Numbered from the stretch's first letter, positions 44,109 through 52,165 are shown. The stretch is 64,000 nucleotides of DNA from Aquibacillus rhizosphaerae (GCF_030282825.1 NZ_JASTZU010000063.1:62001-126000); one strand, 5' to 3'. A program made the numbers and translations. The notes: generated from the sequence alone by a model not told the origin.

Positions 44109-45056
44109 TTAAGGGAGACTCCAAGTTACTATCATTTGACCGTCTTTTGTAAAAGCTGATACATCACCCTTTTCTGCAAATACGCTTGATAATGCCTCGT
44201 TAATTACTTCATGAATGTAGGGGATATTCCCTGCTAATGCTTCAGCACCCATAACGCCTGCATTGATATCATCTACATCAAGAGACCCAAGCCATAACCC
44301 ACTATGTGTTACGCTGGCAATAATTATGTTATTTTTAGATACCTCTATTGACCTTACTCCTGAAGCAGCGGTATAACCGTTTGGTAAAGCATTTCTGACT
44401 GCTTTTGTAAAACTTCCCTCATTAGGATTAATTGGAGGTGTGGGTATGTCTACCTTGAATTGATCGTTTAACGCACGAGCTAAGAAAGCTGAATATTGCC
44501 CTCTTGTTACTGGATTGTTAGGACGATAGGTGTTGTCAGCATATCCCGTAGTTATACCATTAGCTAATATCTTTTTTATAGATTCGTATGAAGCCTTACC
44601 TCCTGACACATCAGTGAATGCAATAGAGGATTGTTTTTCTAGATTAAATGCTCTAGCTAAAAATATAGCCATTTGACCTCTAGTTACAACATCACGAGGG
44701 CGATATGTATTATTACCAAACCCTTTTATAATACCTTTATCAACTGCAGAAGCAATAAATCCAGACGCAACGGATTCTGTACTTACATCAGAAAATTTAT
44801 TCGGTCTTTTGGTCCCGTCAAGCCCTAGTGCTCGCCCTATCATGATAGCTGCATCACCCCTGGTGACTTCTTTGCCTTGCTTAAAACTTCCATCTTTATA
44901 TCCAAAAATTATATTGTGCGATGAAAGGTAAGTAATCTCTTCAAAAAAGTTTGACTTACTAGAAACATCTTCAAATTCTTCTGCTGCTACATTTTCACTT
45001 AAAGGAAAGATATTAATAAAAGCAAAAATAGCGATAATAAAAACAAGTTTTTTCAA
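44109..45056 (-). CDS. secreted S-layer-homology protein
   Basis: 315 residues from TTG 45056 (AAGG 8 nt upstream). A signal peptide (KKLVFIIAIFAFINIFPLS, cut near AAEE) is followed by three SLH repeats (about 30-80, 87-140, 147-200; GYKDGSFKQGKEVTRG, YRPRDVVTRGQMAIFLARAF, YRPNNPVTRGQYSAFLARAL). SLH repeats bind pyruvylated wall polysaccharide. The C-terminal 100 residues are not recognised. Opposite orientation to the lysis genes points to expression in the lysogen. Confidence 0.82.
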   Translation of the reverse strand: MKKLVFIIAIFAFINIFPLSENVAAEEFEDVSSKSNFFEEITYLSSHNIIFGYKDGSFKQGKEVTRGDAAIMIGRALGLDGTKRPNKFSDVSTESVASGFIASAVDKGIIKGFGNNTYRPRDVVTRGQMAIFLARAFNLEKQSSIAFTDVSGGKASYESIKKILANGITTGYADNTYRPNNPVTRGQYSAFLARALNDQFKVDIPTPPINPNEGSFTKAVRNALPNGYTAASGVRSIEVSKNNIIIASVTHSGLWLGSLDVDDINAGVMGAEALAGNIPYIHEVINEALSSVFAEKGDVSAFTKDGQMIVTWSLP

Positions 45057-45257
45057 TACACTAACCTTCTTTCAAATATAAATAATTTATCATTTAATTA
45101 TAATTTCGGTAATATGTTAAAAAAACCCTTTAAAAAAATAGGAATTTAGCATTATTTGTCTAACAGTGAGGAATCACGAGTTATATACTCTTGTAACTAA
45201 AATAGATAATCTTCGTCTAATTATATAAAGAAAGTAATTCATGAAGGAGGATTCAAT

Positions 45258-45731
45258 ATTAAGAAATTTGTCTTAGTTATATGTTTAACGGTTATATTAC
45301 TCGGTTTATTTGGATTATATAAAGGAAATAGTAGCGATGATGTGGATATAGTTACAACGGATATTAACACGATTACTGTAACAGGTAATGGTCTTGGGTA
45401 TTTTATAGAAGATACTGAGGAACAATCACAATCGCAACCCAATTATGGAAAGGTTGTTCTTAAACAAGAAGAAGAAATGGAAGTGATTATAAAAGCAATT
45501 AAAAATTCTACACCTTATTCAGGTCCAATGACTGTAGAAAGTGAAAACTTAAATCTTATTTTAAATTATAAAGATAACACCTCTGAAACAATACTATTAT
45601 GGCTATATCCTGAAAGAAATTCAAGTAGAAGTAGTAGAATTCAAAAAGAAGATTATGAAGGACCACTTCAAATACTTAATAAAGAAGACGTAGAAAATAT
45701 CGCAAAACTGTTAGCTGAAAAATTGTCATAA
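45258..45731 (+). CDS. membrane-anchored hypothetical protein, probable ATT start
   Basis: The frame is open from ATT 45258, which lies 7 nt after a perfect AGGAGG (45245-45250); the first standard codon, GTG 45342, would remove the membrane anchor and has no site. The predicted 157 residues begin IKKFVLVICLTVILLGLFGL, a signal anchor, followed by an extracellular polar domain (LNLILNYKDNTSETILLWLY). The ATT start is inferred from this geometry. Family not recognised. Confidence 0.6.
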   Translation: MKKFVLVICLTVILLGLFGLYKGNSSDDVDIVTTDINTITVTGNGLGYFIEDTEEQSQSQPNYGKVVLKQEEEMEVIIKAIKNSTPYSGPMTVESENLNLILNYKDNTSETILLWLYPERNSSRSSRIQKEDYEGPLQILNKEDVENIAKLLAEKLS

Positions 45732-45903
45732 AAACCTTATTAAATGGATACTTTAGTTTCTCCCTCTCGATTGAACCAGTAAGCATTGAAATCTTATCGT
45801 TTTTGTTTGCATAAAACCATTTACATAAATTCCCTTATAAACTATAACTATTTATAATCTTAAATGATACAATGTGATTATATATTTAAAAGGAGGCGTT
45901 AAT

Positions 45904-47520
45904 ATGTCACTAAGAAAGAAAATTCTTACGACAATGACAGTGTTTTTATGTTCATTTTTATTCTTTTCAAATGTTAGTGCTGCAACATTTCCTGATGTTC
46001 CAACATGGGCGGATGATGAGATTTCCTATCTATTTAATTCAGATGTAACCAACGGATATCCAAATGGTACATTTGGAACAAATGATAACATTAAACGAAG
46101 TGAAGCTGCTGTCATGCTTGTAAGAGCAAAAAAATTAGATGGGGGAAGTACACCAGCAGAACCGATGTTTTCTGACATTAGAAAAGGTTCTTTTTATTAT
46201 GAAGCAGTGCAAATAGCAGCAGAGAATGGTTTTATTAATGGGTTTTCAGATGGTGCTTTTCGTCCAAATGAAACGCTAACAAGAGGACAAATGGCTAAAA
46301 TTATTTCAGTAGCATATGGATTAAACGCAAAAAGTGGAAACTATTTCTCAGATATTCCAGGCACTTTTGCAGAGAAGTATATTGAAGGTTTAGCTGCAAA
46401 TGGTATAACTAATGGATATTCAGACGGCACTTTTAAACCGAATAGTAATATCAATCGTGTAGAATTTTCTATTATGCTATCAAGAGCTATGAATGATAGC
46501 TTTAAGGTTAAGCCGGTAGATCCTGTTCAGGATATGAAAGTTCATTTCCTTGATGTAGGACAAGGTGATTCAACATTAATCATTACACCAAATGGGGGTA
46601 CGATTCTAGTTGATGCTGGTTCTTCATCTTCAGGGCAAAAAATTGTCCAGTATTTAAAGTCAGCTGGTATTGATTCAATCGATAAGTTAGTTGCAACACA
46701 TGCTCATGAAGATCATATTGGTGGTATGTTAGAGGTTATGCAAAACTTTGAAATTGGTGAAGTAATTGATTCTGGTATTGAACATACTTCTCAGACTTAC
46801 ATAAATTATCTAACTCATATAGATAATAATAATATTCCTTTTAAAGTCCCATCAATTGGAGATAAGGTAACTATTGATAGTGAAGTTGATATCACAGTAG
46901 TAAATAGTGGTGAGCCAGGAGATGATTTAAATAATTCTTCTGTTGCTTTACATTTAGTCTATGACAGTTTTTCATTTCTAGTGACTGGTGATGCAGAGGA
47001 AGATAAAGAATTGAAAATGGTAAATAACTTCAATATTGAATCGGATGTGTTGCAAGTTGGTCATCATGGATCTATTACAAGTTCTAGCGATATTTTCATA
47101 AATGAAGTATCACCATCCTTTGCTATTTTCAGCTATGGAGAAGGTAACTCTTATGGTCATCCTGATTCCAGGGTTGTGAATGTATTACGTAACCAAGGTG
47201 CTGATATTTATTCAACAGCATACAATGGTGATATTGTTTTAACTACTAATGGCAATAGTATTACCTTTAACGTAAATCCATGGGCAACTGAAATTATACC
47301 GCTTCCTGAACCAAATCCTGAACCAAATAATTCAATAAATATAAATACAGCAGATTATGAAACTTTGTTATTAATCAAAGGAGTCGGTCCATCAATAGCA
47401 GAAAATATTATTGATTATAGAAATAGATATGGACACTTTAGAACAATAGAAGAATTAGATAACGTTAAATATATTGGGCCAGCAACTATCGAAGAAATGA
47501 GACCATACATTACTATTTAG
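45904..47520 (+). CDS. surface-anchored ComEC-type MBL nuclease with SLH and ComEA-like HhH domains
   Basis: 538 residues from ATG 45904 (AAAGGAGG upstream). Order: signal peptide (1-26), three SLH repeats (about 27-80, 88-140, 147-199), a ComEC-type metallo-beta-lactamase domain (212-455: FLDVGQGDS, THAHEDHIGG, TGDAE, GHHGS) and a C-terminal helix-hairpin-helix domain (478-538: INTADYETLLLIKGVGPSIA) like ComEA. In ComEC the MBL domain is thought to degrade the non-transforming strand, and ComEA binds DNA. The fusion would hold a DNA-binding nuclease on the wall. Possible roles: degrading environmental or injected phage DNA, blocking uptake, or nutrient scavenging. It is carried by a prophage that inactivates comK. 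Confidence 0.85.
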   Translation: MSLRKKILTTMTVFLCSFLFFSNVSAATFPDVPTWADDEISYLFNSDVTNGYPNGTFGTNDNIKRSEAAVMLVRAKKLDGGSTPAEPMFSDIRKGSFYYEAVQIAAENGFINGFSDGAFRPNETLTRGQMAKIISVAYGLNAKSGNYFSDIPGTFAEKYIEGLAANGITNGYSDGTFKPNSNINRVEFSIMLSRAMNDSFKVKPVDPVQDMKVHFLDVGQGDSTLIITPNGGTILVDAGSSSSGQKIVQYLKSAGIDSIDKLVATHAHEDHIGGMLEVMQNFEIGEVIDSGIEHTSQTYINYLTHIDNNNIPFKVPSIGDKVTIDSEVDITVVNSGEPGDDLNNSSVALHLVYDSFSFLVTGDAEEDKELKMVNNFNIESDVLQVGHHGSITSSSDIFINEVSPSFAIFSYGEGNSYGHPDSRVVNVLRNQGADIYSTAYNGDIVLTTNGNSITFNVNPWATEIIPLPEPNPEPNNSININTADYETLLLIKGVGPSIAENIIDYRNRYGHFRTIEELDNVKYIGPATIEEMRPYITI

Positions 47521-47532
47521 GAAGTGTTATTA

Positions 47533-47775
47533 ATGAACAAATACATTGTAGACCGGATAGAAGGGAACATAGTAGTGCTTCTAACTAAAGGAAATGAATC
47601 TGTACAAAAGGATGTACCGATTGAATTATTTCCTGAAATCATTAAAGAAGGCGATATTGTAGAAAAAAGTTTCGAAGGTGAAAGGTTAAAGTATAATATT
47701 CAAATCGATGAAACCAATTCACAACGAAATGAAGCTAAAGAACTGTTGAATAAGTTAAAAAATAAAAACAATTAA
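47533..47775 (+). CDS. DUF3006 family protein
   Basis: 80 residues from ATG 47533 (AGGAAGTG upstream). KYIVDRIEGNIVVLLTKGNE is the DUF3006 signature, and the end is a Lys-rich helix. DUF3006 genes are often next to secreted ComEC-like MBL genes, as here, 12 nt after its stop. Function unknown; no export signal, so it may be a cytoplasmic partner or regulator. Confidence 0.8.
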   Translation: MNKYIVDRIEGNIVVLLTKGNESVQKDVPIELFPEIIKEGDIVEKSFEGERLKYNIQIDETNSQRNEAKELLNKLKNKNN

Positions 47776-47786
47776 AAGCAAATAGG

Positions 47787-47818
47787 AAAAGCCCTCACTT
47801 TAATCGGTAAGGGCTTTT
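47787..47818. terminator. terminator between convergent genes
   Basis: AAAAGCCCT pairs with AGGGCTTTT; loop region contains CACTTTAATCGGTA. Works on both strands by symmetry. Shares its first 18 bases with 44053. Confidence 0.8.
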
Positions 47819-47829
47819 ATTAACAAAAA

Positions 47830-49002
47830 TTATAAATTTAGTCTATCAAGATCCTTTGTTATACAGTGAAGTGAGCCACCTCTTTTACATAACTCCTCAT
47901 AAGCCCCTTCTAATAATTTGACAGTAAATCCGTTATTTGAAAAAATATTAGCTACTGCTTCATCTAGCTTACGTCTATTGATACTTCCGGGTGCGACTGA
48001 AGAATAAGCTGGTAAGTAGACATTTTTTGTGCCTTCAAAGACTTCAATAAGGCAATTATTGTAGGTGAGAAATGTTCCGGTTGATCCGTTTAAGTCCCAC
48101 AAATCAATTGGAATTCTTTTCACCTCAAAACTCAAGCCATCAATGTTATATTCTGCTAACCACTGTGCGGTTCTATCAAGGGATTCAGAAATTTCAGTTG
48201 GAGGCATATCTTCTTCTAAGACGTTTTTTGCCATTTTTACATCTGCGATAAATACTAGTTCTTTACCGTTGTCTGCCTTTCCCCCTAAAGTAACATACAT
48301 ATCAATATGAAATATTGGCTGGAATTCCCCTTGGAAAACATCAATCGGAAAATCTACAGGTTCATCAAATCCTAACCATATCACATGTTCAACACCAAAT
48401 AATTTCTTAAATTCATTTGTTATCTTTTCTTGGTTTTCTCCTGTTATCTCTTCATTTAGATGTAGATAATCCTTCCCGATAATGAGATAATTATCTCCCG
48501 CTAAAATGTTCCCGCCTTCTATATGGTACTTTGTCACTTCAATTTCTAAATCAGTTTCAGCAGCTATTTGATCCGCGACAAAGTGATCGCCACCTCTTGT
48601 AAAATCTAGTGATTCTAATAAAACAGTTGTACCATCCTCTTTTTTAATACAACTATATCCATCTTGTGCCCATATTGAGTGCCACCCACTCTCTAATTCA
48701 CACTCATACACATTATCTCTAATTCGTCGAATTATCTGCGTAACATACGCAGGATACATTGATGTGGCGTTTATTAATGTTAAGTTGTATTCAGGATCTA
48801 ATCCTGATCTAAGGGCTGATTGTCGAATAGAAGTATGTACGTTTTTATCTGCTAAAATAACATAATGAACATTTTTATCAAGGGACTCGAATATTCCTTT
48901 ATAACGTTGTAAAACAATATCATCTGGTAACACAGAAGTATTAGGGAACGTTAATAGCATACGATTAATTTTTCCATATACAGAAGAGATTGGTTTGTGC
49001 AT
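47830..49002 (-). CDS. agmatine-deiminase/PAD-like hydrolase
   Basis: 390 residues, AAGGAGGG before ATG 49002. The guanidino-modifying-enzyme motifs appear in order: QDGY (Asp114), HIEGGN (160-165), HIDM (His232, Asp234) and the terminal GGSLHC (Cys380), as in agmatine deiminase (EGG, H-x-D, GGxHC). All catalytic residues seem intact. No signal peptide, so cytoplasmic. Family members hydrolyse guanidino groups of agmatine, arginine or peptidyl-arginine; the substrate here cannot be read from the sequence. Unusual cargo for a phage. Confidence 0.78.
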   Translation of the reverse strand: MHKPISSVYGKINRMLLTFPNTSVLPDDIVLQRYKGIFESLDKNVHYVILADKNVHTSIRQSALRSGLDPEYNLTLINATSMYPAYVTQIIRRIRDNVYECELESGWHSIWAQDGYSCIKKEDGTTVLLESLDFTRGGDHFVADQIAAETDLEIEVTKYHIEGGNILAGDNYLIIGKDYLHLNEEITGENQEKITNEFKKLFGVEHVIWLGFDEPVDFPIDVFQGEFQPIFHIDMYVTLGGKADNGKELVFIADVKMAKNVLEEDMPPTEISESLDRTAQWLAEYNIDGLSFEVKRIPIDLWDLNGSTGTFLTYNNCLIEVFEGTKNVYLPAYSSVAPGSINRRKLDEAVANIFSNNGFTVKLLEGAYEELCKRGGSLHCITKDLDRLNL

Positions 49003-49027
49003 TAATTACCCTCCTTATTCTTTTATT

Positions 49028-49230
49028 CTAGTCTTGCCCGTTACTACCTTTTATAATCATAACTTTTCCGGACAATTTTCTGCACAACTCTTCGTAATCA
49101 TTATCAATCGGTTCATCTGTAAATTTCACCCATACTTTTCTATCTTTGTACGATTCTTCTGTGTAGTCATTTTCACTTTTAGTGTCCAGGATCTCCAATA
49201 ACTATCGTTTAATTTATAGTGGTTATACAT
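49028..49230 (-). pseudogene. frameshifted small gene
   Basis: ATG 49230 has a very strong AGGAGGG site. Its frame (MYNHYKLNDSYWRSWTLKVK) runs into a stop after 34 codons, while the frame shifted by one base continues as NDYTEESYKDRKVWVKFTDE to a stop at 49028. Adding one A to the AAAA run near 49170 would join them into a 67-residue protein. Either a recent one-base deletion or a sequencing error. Not recognised. Confidence 0.55.
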
Positions 49231-49279
49231 AAAAACTCCCTCCTCGTGTATATAATCGTTTGGAAGGAGAGGTTAGGTG

Positions 49280-49798
49280 TCATGTATTAATATTCTTTTC
49301 TTTTTGCTTAGTGTCTATTAAGTGGTTCAGTGCATCTAAAAGAATGAAGATTATAGTAATACTTATAGAAAATATTAGATTGGAATTCGTACTTATAGCC
49401 ACCATTTGTCCGATGAATAATAACGAAAAGAATCTAGCAATATTAAGTATAACTTTACTAATTAAACCAATTCCAAATATATACTTTACTATTATTTCAA
49501 AAAAACTATCTAGTGTATATGCATAAACAACTGTCAATAAAGCAATTTTTATAATGTCTTTTATATCGACATTTAAGTTAAAGATAGAGTTAGTTAGCGA
49601 AGTTGAACCAGTAATAATAAAAATACAAATAAGTAATAAAATTGTTAATATTAATGATAAACCCATAGCTGCAATTACTTTTTCGTATAAAGGATCAGGT
49701 TTTTTTTCTTTTACTTTTTCATAAATAAACATAAAACATAGCATTATTATAGATCCGAAAATAAAAAAAGAAATGGCAACATTAAGTACTGTAGCAAT
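49280..49798 (-). CDS. four-helix membrane protein, probable ATT start
   Basis: About 172 residues with four to five hydrophobic helices and a charged segment (YEKVKEKKPDPLYEKV) after the first. A perfect AGGAGG (49812-49807) lies 8 nt before ATT 49798 and 5 nt before ATT 49801; no standard start codon fits. It is downstream of the secreted protein gene on the same strand, an arrangement like a toxin and its immunity protein (inference). No family recognised. Confidence 0.6.
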   Translation of the reverse strand: MATVLNVAISFFIFGSIIMLCFMFIYEKVKEKKPDPLYEKVIAAMGLSLILTILLLICIFIITGSTSLTNSIFNLNVDIKDIIKIALLTVVYAYTLDSFFEIIVKYIFGIGLISKVILNIARFFSLLFIGQMVAISTNSNLIFSISITIIFILLDALNHLIDTKQKEKNINT

Positions 49799-49850
49799 AA
49801 TGAATTCCTCCTTTATAAAAAGAATTATTATAAGTATTCGAGAATTAAGA

Positions 49851-49877
49851 GACAGGAATGGGTATTCCATTCCTGTC
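49851..49877. other. strong hairpin between secreted and membrane protein genes
   Basis: An 11-bp perfect stem, GACAGGAATGG with CCATTCCTGTC, loop of 5 nt. Only a poor T-run on the minus strand (TCTTAATTCT). A partial terminator or RNA processing site between two co-oriented genes. Confidence 0.6.
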
Positions 49878-49933
49878 AAAAAGTAATATATTAATATTTA
49901 TTGTTTATGGGAGGATTTTAATTAAGTATACTT

Positions 49934-50380
49934 CTAAGGTAGAAAGAAAGTTATGAATTTCGCCATTAAGATAGCGTCATTTGGTGGTATACCAGCTTTC
50001 ATTAATGCAATTGTAACAGCTGTTTCACCATATTCAGTTAACTCGTCAACTACGTTCGCAGCAGTGTGTCCCCATCTTTCAACGCTATCCCCTAACCTGT
50101 CAGCCCACTTGTAAGGGATTTTTTTTATGAGTTGATTTAACCAATAACCGCCATATCTTAAAGCTTGACCTACAGCCTTAGTTTTAATGCTCTGCGGTTG
50201 GACTACTGGATTCTTAAGTTTCGGATCGGTAGATGCTAGACTAGTATCTTTCTGTGCTATTGAGTTTGTAGTTGTATTTGCTACACTAGTCTTAGCACTT
50301 GCATATGACGGTGCAACACTGCTGAAAATTAGTAGTGTTGCTATAACACCTAAAAAGACTTTTACAATCTTCCCCTTCAT
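49934..50380 (-). CDS. secreted small protein, bacteriocin-like
   Basis: 148 residues, AGGAGG 10 nt before ATG 50380. A signal peptide (KIVKVFLGVIATLLIFSSV, cut after SYASA) precedes a polar pro-like region (about 30-65) and a C-terminal region of amphipathic helices rich in Gly, Trp and Ile (ALRYGGYWLNQLIKKIPYKW), ending MAKFITFFLP. Layout resembles exported peptide toxins, and the adjacent membrane protein could give immunity. No known family recognised, so the function is inference. Confidence 0.55.
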   Translation of the reverse strand: MKGKIVKVFLGVIATLLIFSSVAPSYASAKTSVANTTTNSIAQKDTSLASTDPKLKNPVVQPQSIKTKAVGQALRYGGYWLNQLIKKIPYKWADRLGDSVERWGHTAANVVDELTEYGETAVTIALMKAGIPPNDAILMAKFITFFLP

Positions 50381-50808
50381 ATAGTAACTCCTCCTTTGAA
50401 TTTGTAAGAATATAACCTTCTCCCTCCCATAAATTTACAGTAACACACCGAAAAAACGATTAAAACACCTGATGGAAATTAAATGGAATAAATAGAAAAA
50501 ACAGGTAATTAATATCATTCGGATAGAGGAAAATACTCATTGTTATAGGGATGGTATATGCATAATTTTTACTATTTATATTAATCTTGTTCAGGTAGGA
50601 ATCAGGAGTGACTATATTCGCGGTCATTAAATTTGAATGTATTAATTAGATTAAAGTACAATTAAGTAAACCAGATTAAGCTACCATTCACTATGAATAG
50701 GTAGCCTCTTCTTTAACGATTTTTATGTTAGTGGTTTTATGGTCAAATAAGTGTATTCGAGTTGGACTTGTTATTTACTAGTTATATTACGTTAGTCCAT
50801 TTTTATCT
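50381..50808. other. gene-free stretch before attR
   Basis: Only an imperfect hairpin stands out: GCTACC (50680-50685) with GGTAGC (50700-50705) and an inner ATTCA/TGAAT stem. No reading frame with a plausible start and ribosome site. It presumably carries the promoter of the minus-strand secreted protein gene. Confidence 0.4.
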
Positions 50809-50850
50809 AGTACCATTACCTCGAGAGGAAGACAAGAAGGAACTAAAAAT
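50809..50850. other. attR: attR (right prophage junction)
   Basis: The phage half-site AGTACCATTACCTCGAG (50809-50825) is followed by AGG with core GG at 50827-50828, then comK coding DNA in frame. Combined with attL it gives an attP whose arms mirror each other around GG. Confidence 0.85.
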
Positions 50851-51168
50851 GTTTGTGGCATTACACATAAGTCACCAATTTCAATTGATCATTCTAGTGG
50901 GATGTATTTTTTCCCTACATCATCTCCTCAGAACCCCAACTGTTCATGGATTTCTCACTCGCATATTGATCAAATTAATCGAGCGCCGGATCACTGCACA
51001 ACAATTATATTTAAAAATGGTAGAACTGTCACTCTACCAGTATCCCACGGATCAATGCAAAATCAAGTGCAAAGAACGGCACAATTTCGTTACTTACTAC
51101 AAAACCGAATAAAATATGTTTTAAAAAGCAAACATTATACTGACGTCGTTGCAGAACCTTTTGTATAA
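50827..51168 (+). pseudogene. comK: comK 3' part, separated by prophage
   Basis: Encodes the C-terminal 112 residues of ComK plus the shared Gly60 codon: GRQEGTKNVCGITHKSPISI, MYFFPTSSPQNPNCSWISHS and FKNGRTVTLPVSHGSMQNQV align by eye with the matching ComK segments (GRKAGT, FLFPTLSS, NGKTMELPISY). No start or ribosome site of its own, so silent in the lysogen. Overlapping frames here are by-products. Confidence 0.93.
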
Positions 51169-51323
51169 ACAACTACACTAATTAATATTGTAAGCGCTGT
51201 AATATAAAATGAGAAGCAAAAGACCTAATACATACCCAAACGCTTTTCTGATGTTTAGAAATGGTATTTTTAACTAATCCTAATACTAGTATGTAATTTA
51301 AACATCAGGAAGGGGCAGAACAG

Positions 51324-51725
51324 TTGGACACGATAGTAACTTTGGTAACAGAACATCCTATTATAGGTATTGGGATAATGATTGTTGCTGTTATGCTAAT
51401 TATCAGTATTGTAAAATCATTATTTAAAGTGGCGATGGTTGTTACTGTAATTGGTTTAGTGTTGGTTGTTTTCTTTGGTTTTAAGCCGCAGGAAGTCATT
51501 GATAAGGGAAAAGACCTTACAGATACCGGTACGACATTATTTGAAGATAATAGTGATACTGGCTTACTAGGTATGCTCTCAAAAGAAAATTTTCTAATTA
51601 CAGAAGAGAATGGGCAAACTATTCTAGAAATAAAATCATTAGGTGTAAAATACAATGTGGATGATTTATTAAGTAAACTAGATAATGAGAAATCAAAAGA
51701 GTTAGAGCAAATTATAGAAAAATAG
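51324..51725 (+). CDS. membrane-anchored hypothetical protein
   Basis: 133 residues from TTG 51324, 7 nt after GGAAGGGGC. Two N-terminal hydrophobic helices (IIGIGIMIVAVMLIISIV and VAMVVTVIGLVLVVFF) are followed by a polar domain of about 80 residues that ends with a charged coiled helix. Host gene downstream of comK. Not recognised. Confidence 0.6.
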   Translation: MDTIVTLVTEHPIIGIGIMIVAVMLIISIVKSLFKVAMVVTVIGLVLVVFFGFKPQEVIDKGKDLTDTGTTLFEDNSDTGLLGMLSKENFLITEENGQTILEIKSLGVKYNVDDLLSKLDNEKSKELEQIIEK

Positions 51726-51762
51726 GAGCAGGAAGAGCGATGTATAGACGCTCTTTCTGCTT

Positions 51763-52149
51763 CTATTTTGTTGAGGCTGGTTGAAACGATCGAAAAGCTT
51801 TCTGCATCAGGTCATGTATAATATTCTCAACCTTTTTACGAATGGCTGGATTAAAATAGTTCCTTTTTTCTTCTCGTCCCTTACAAATAAAAAGGAAAGA
51901 GGAAAAAGAGTCATTTTTGTTTAGAGAGACCACTTGTAACTGTTTTGTTGCCATACGTTTTCTTAAATGTCTTCGTTCTGATGTTGCTTCATACTCCATC
52001 TTACTTAAAAGGTCGGTAAAAGGCTCTTTAATTTTAAATGTTGTTCCCTTCTCGATGTTTTGCATATCTTGTTGAATTACAAGAATAGCCATAGAAAGGA
52101 ATAAAAAACGTGAAGCTAACTCATATTCCTCTTCACTGAGATAACGCAC
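51763..52149 (-). CDS. yhjD: YhjD-like protein
   Basis: 128 residues from GTG 52149 with GGAGGGGG upstream. Helical and basic (TSERRHLRKRMATKQL). The call rests on position: in B. subtilis yhjD lies between comK and yhjE-sipV-addBA, as here. A LexA-type box stands 17 bp before the start, so it probably belongs to the SOS regulon. Function unknown. Confidence 0.7.
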   Translation of the reverse strand: MRYLSEEEYELASRFLFLSMAILVIQQDMQNIEKGTTFKIKEPFTDLLSKMEYEATSERRHLRKRMATKQLQVVSLNKNDSFSSFLFICKGREEKRNYFNPAIRKKVENIIHDLMQKAFRSFQPASTK

Positions 52150-52165
52150 TAATTCCCCCTCCTAA

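Larger units (their letters stand above)
5842..50828. mobile_element. intact-looking siphovirus-type prophage inserted in comK
   Basis: About 45 kb, bounded by attL and attR inside comK. It contains, in canonical order, a serine integrase, repressor switch, replication and recombination genes, late regulator, terminase, portal, head, tail, lysis genes and a conversion region. No essential structural class is clearly missing or broken, so the element may be inducible. Boundaries come from the comK reading frame and the palindromic reconstructed attP, not from long direct repeats, which serine integrases do not need. Confidence 0.92.

Noticed and set aside
48995-49201. Plus-strand 68-codon frame opposite the frameshifted small gene
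   Set aside because: It has no ribosome site and mirrors the minus-strand coding pattern, which has a strong AGGAGGG.
50762-51112. Plus-strand frame starting MDLLFTSYITLVHFYL at the right junction
   Set aside because: It is the wrong frame across attR and the comK 3' fragment; the other frame gives clear ComK sequence.
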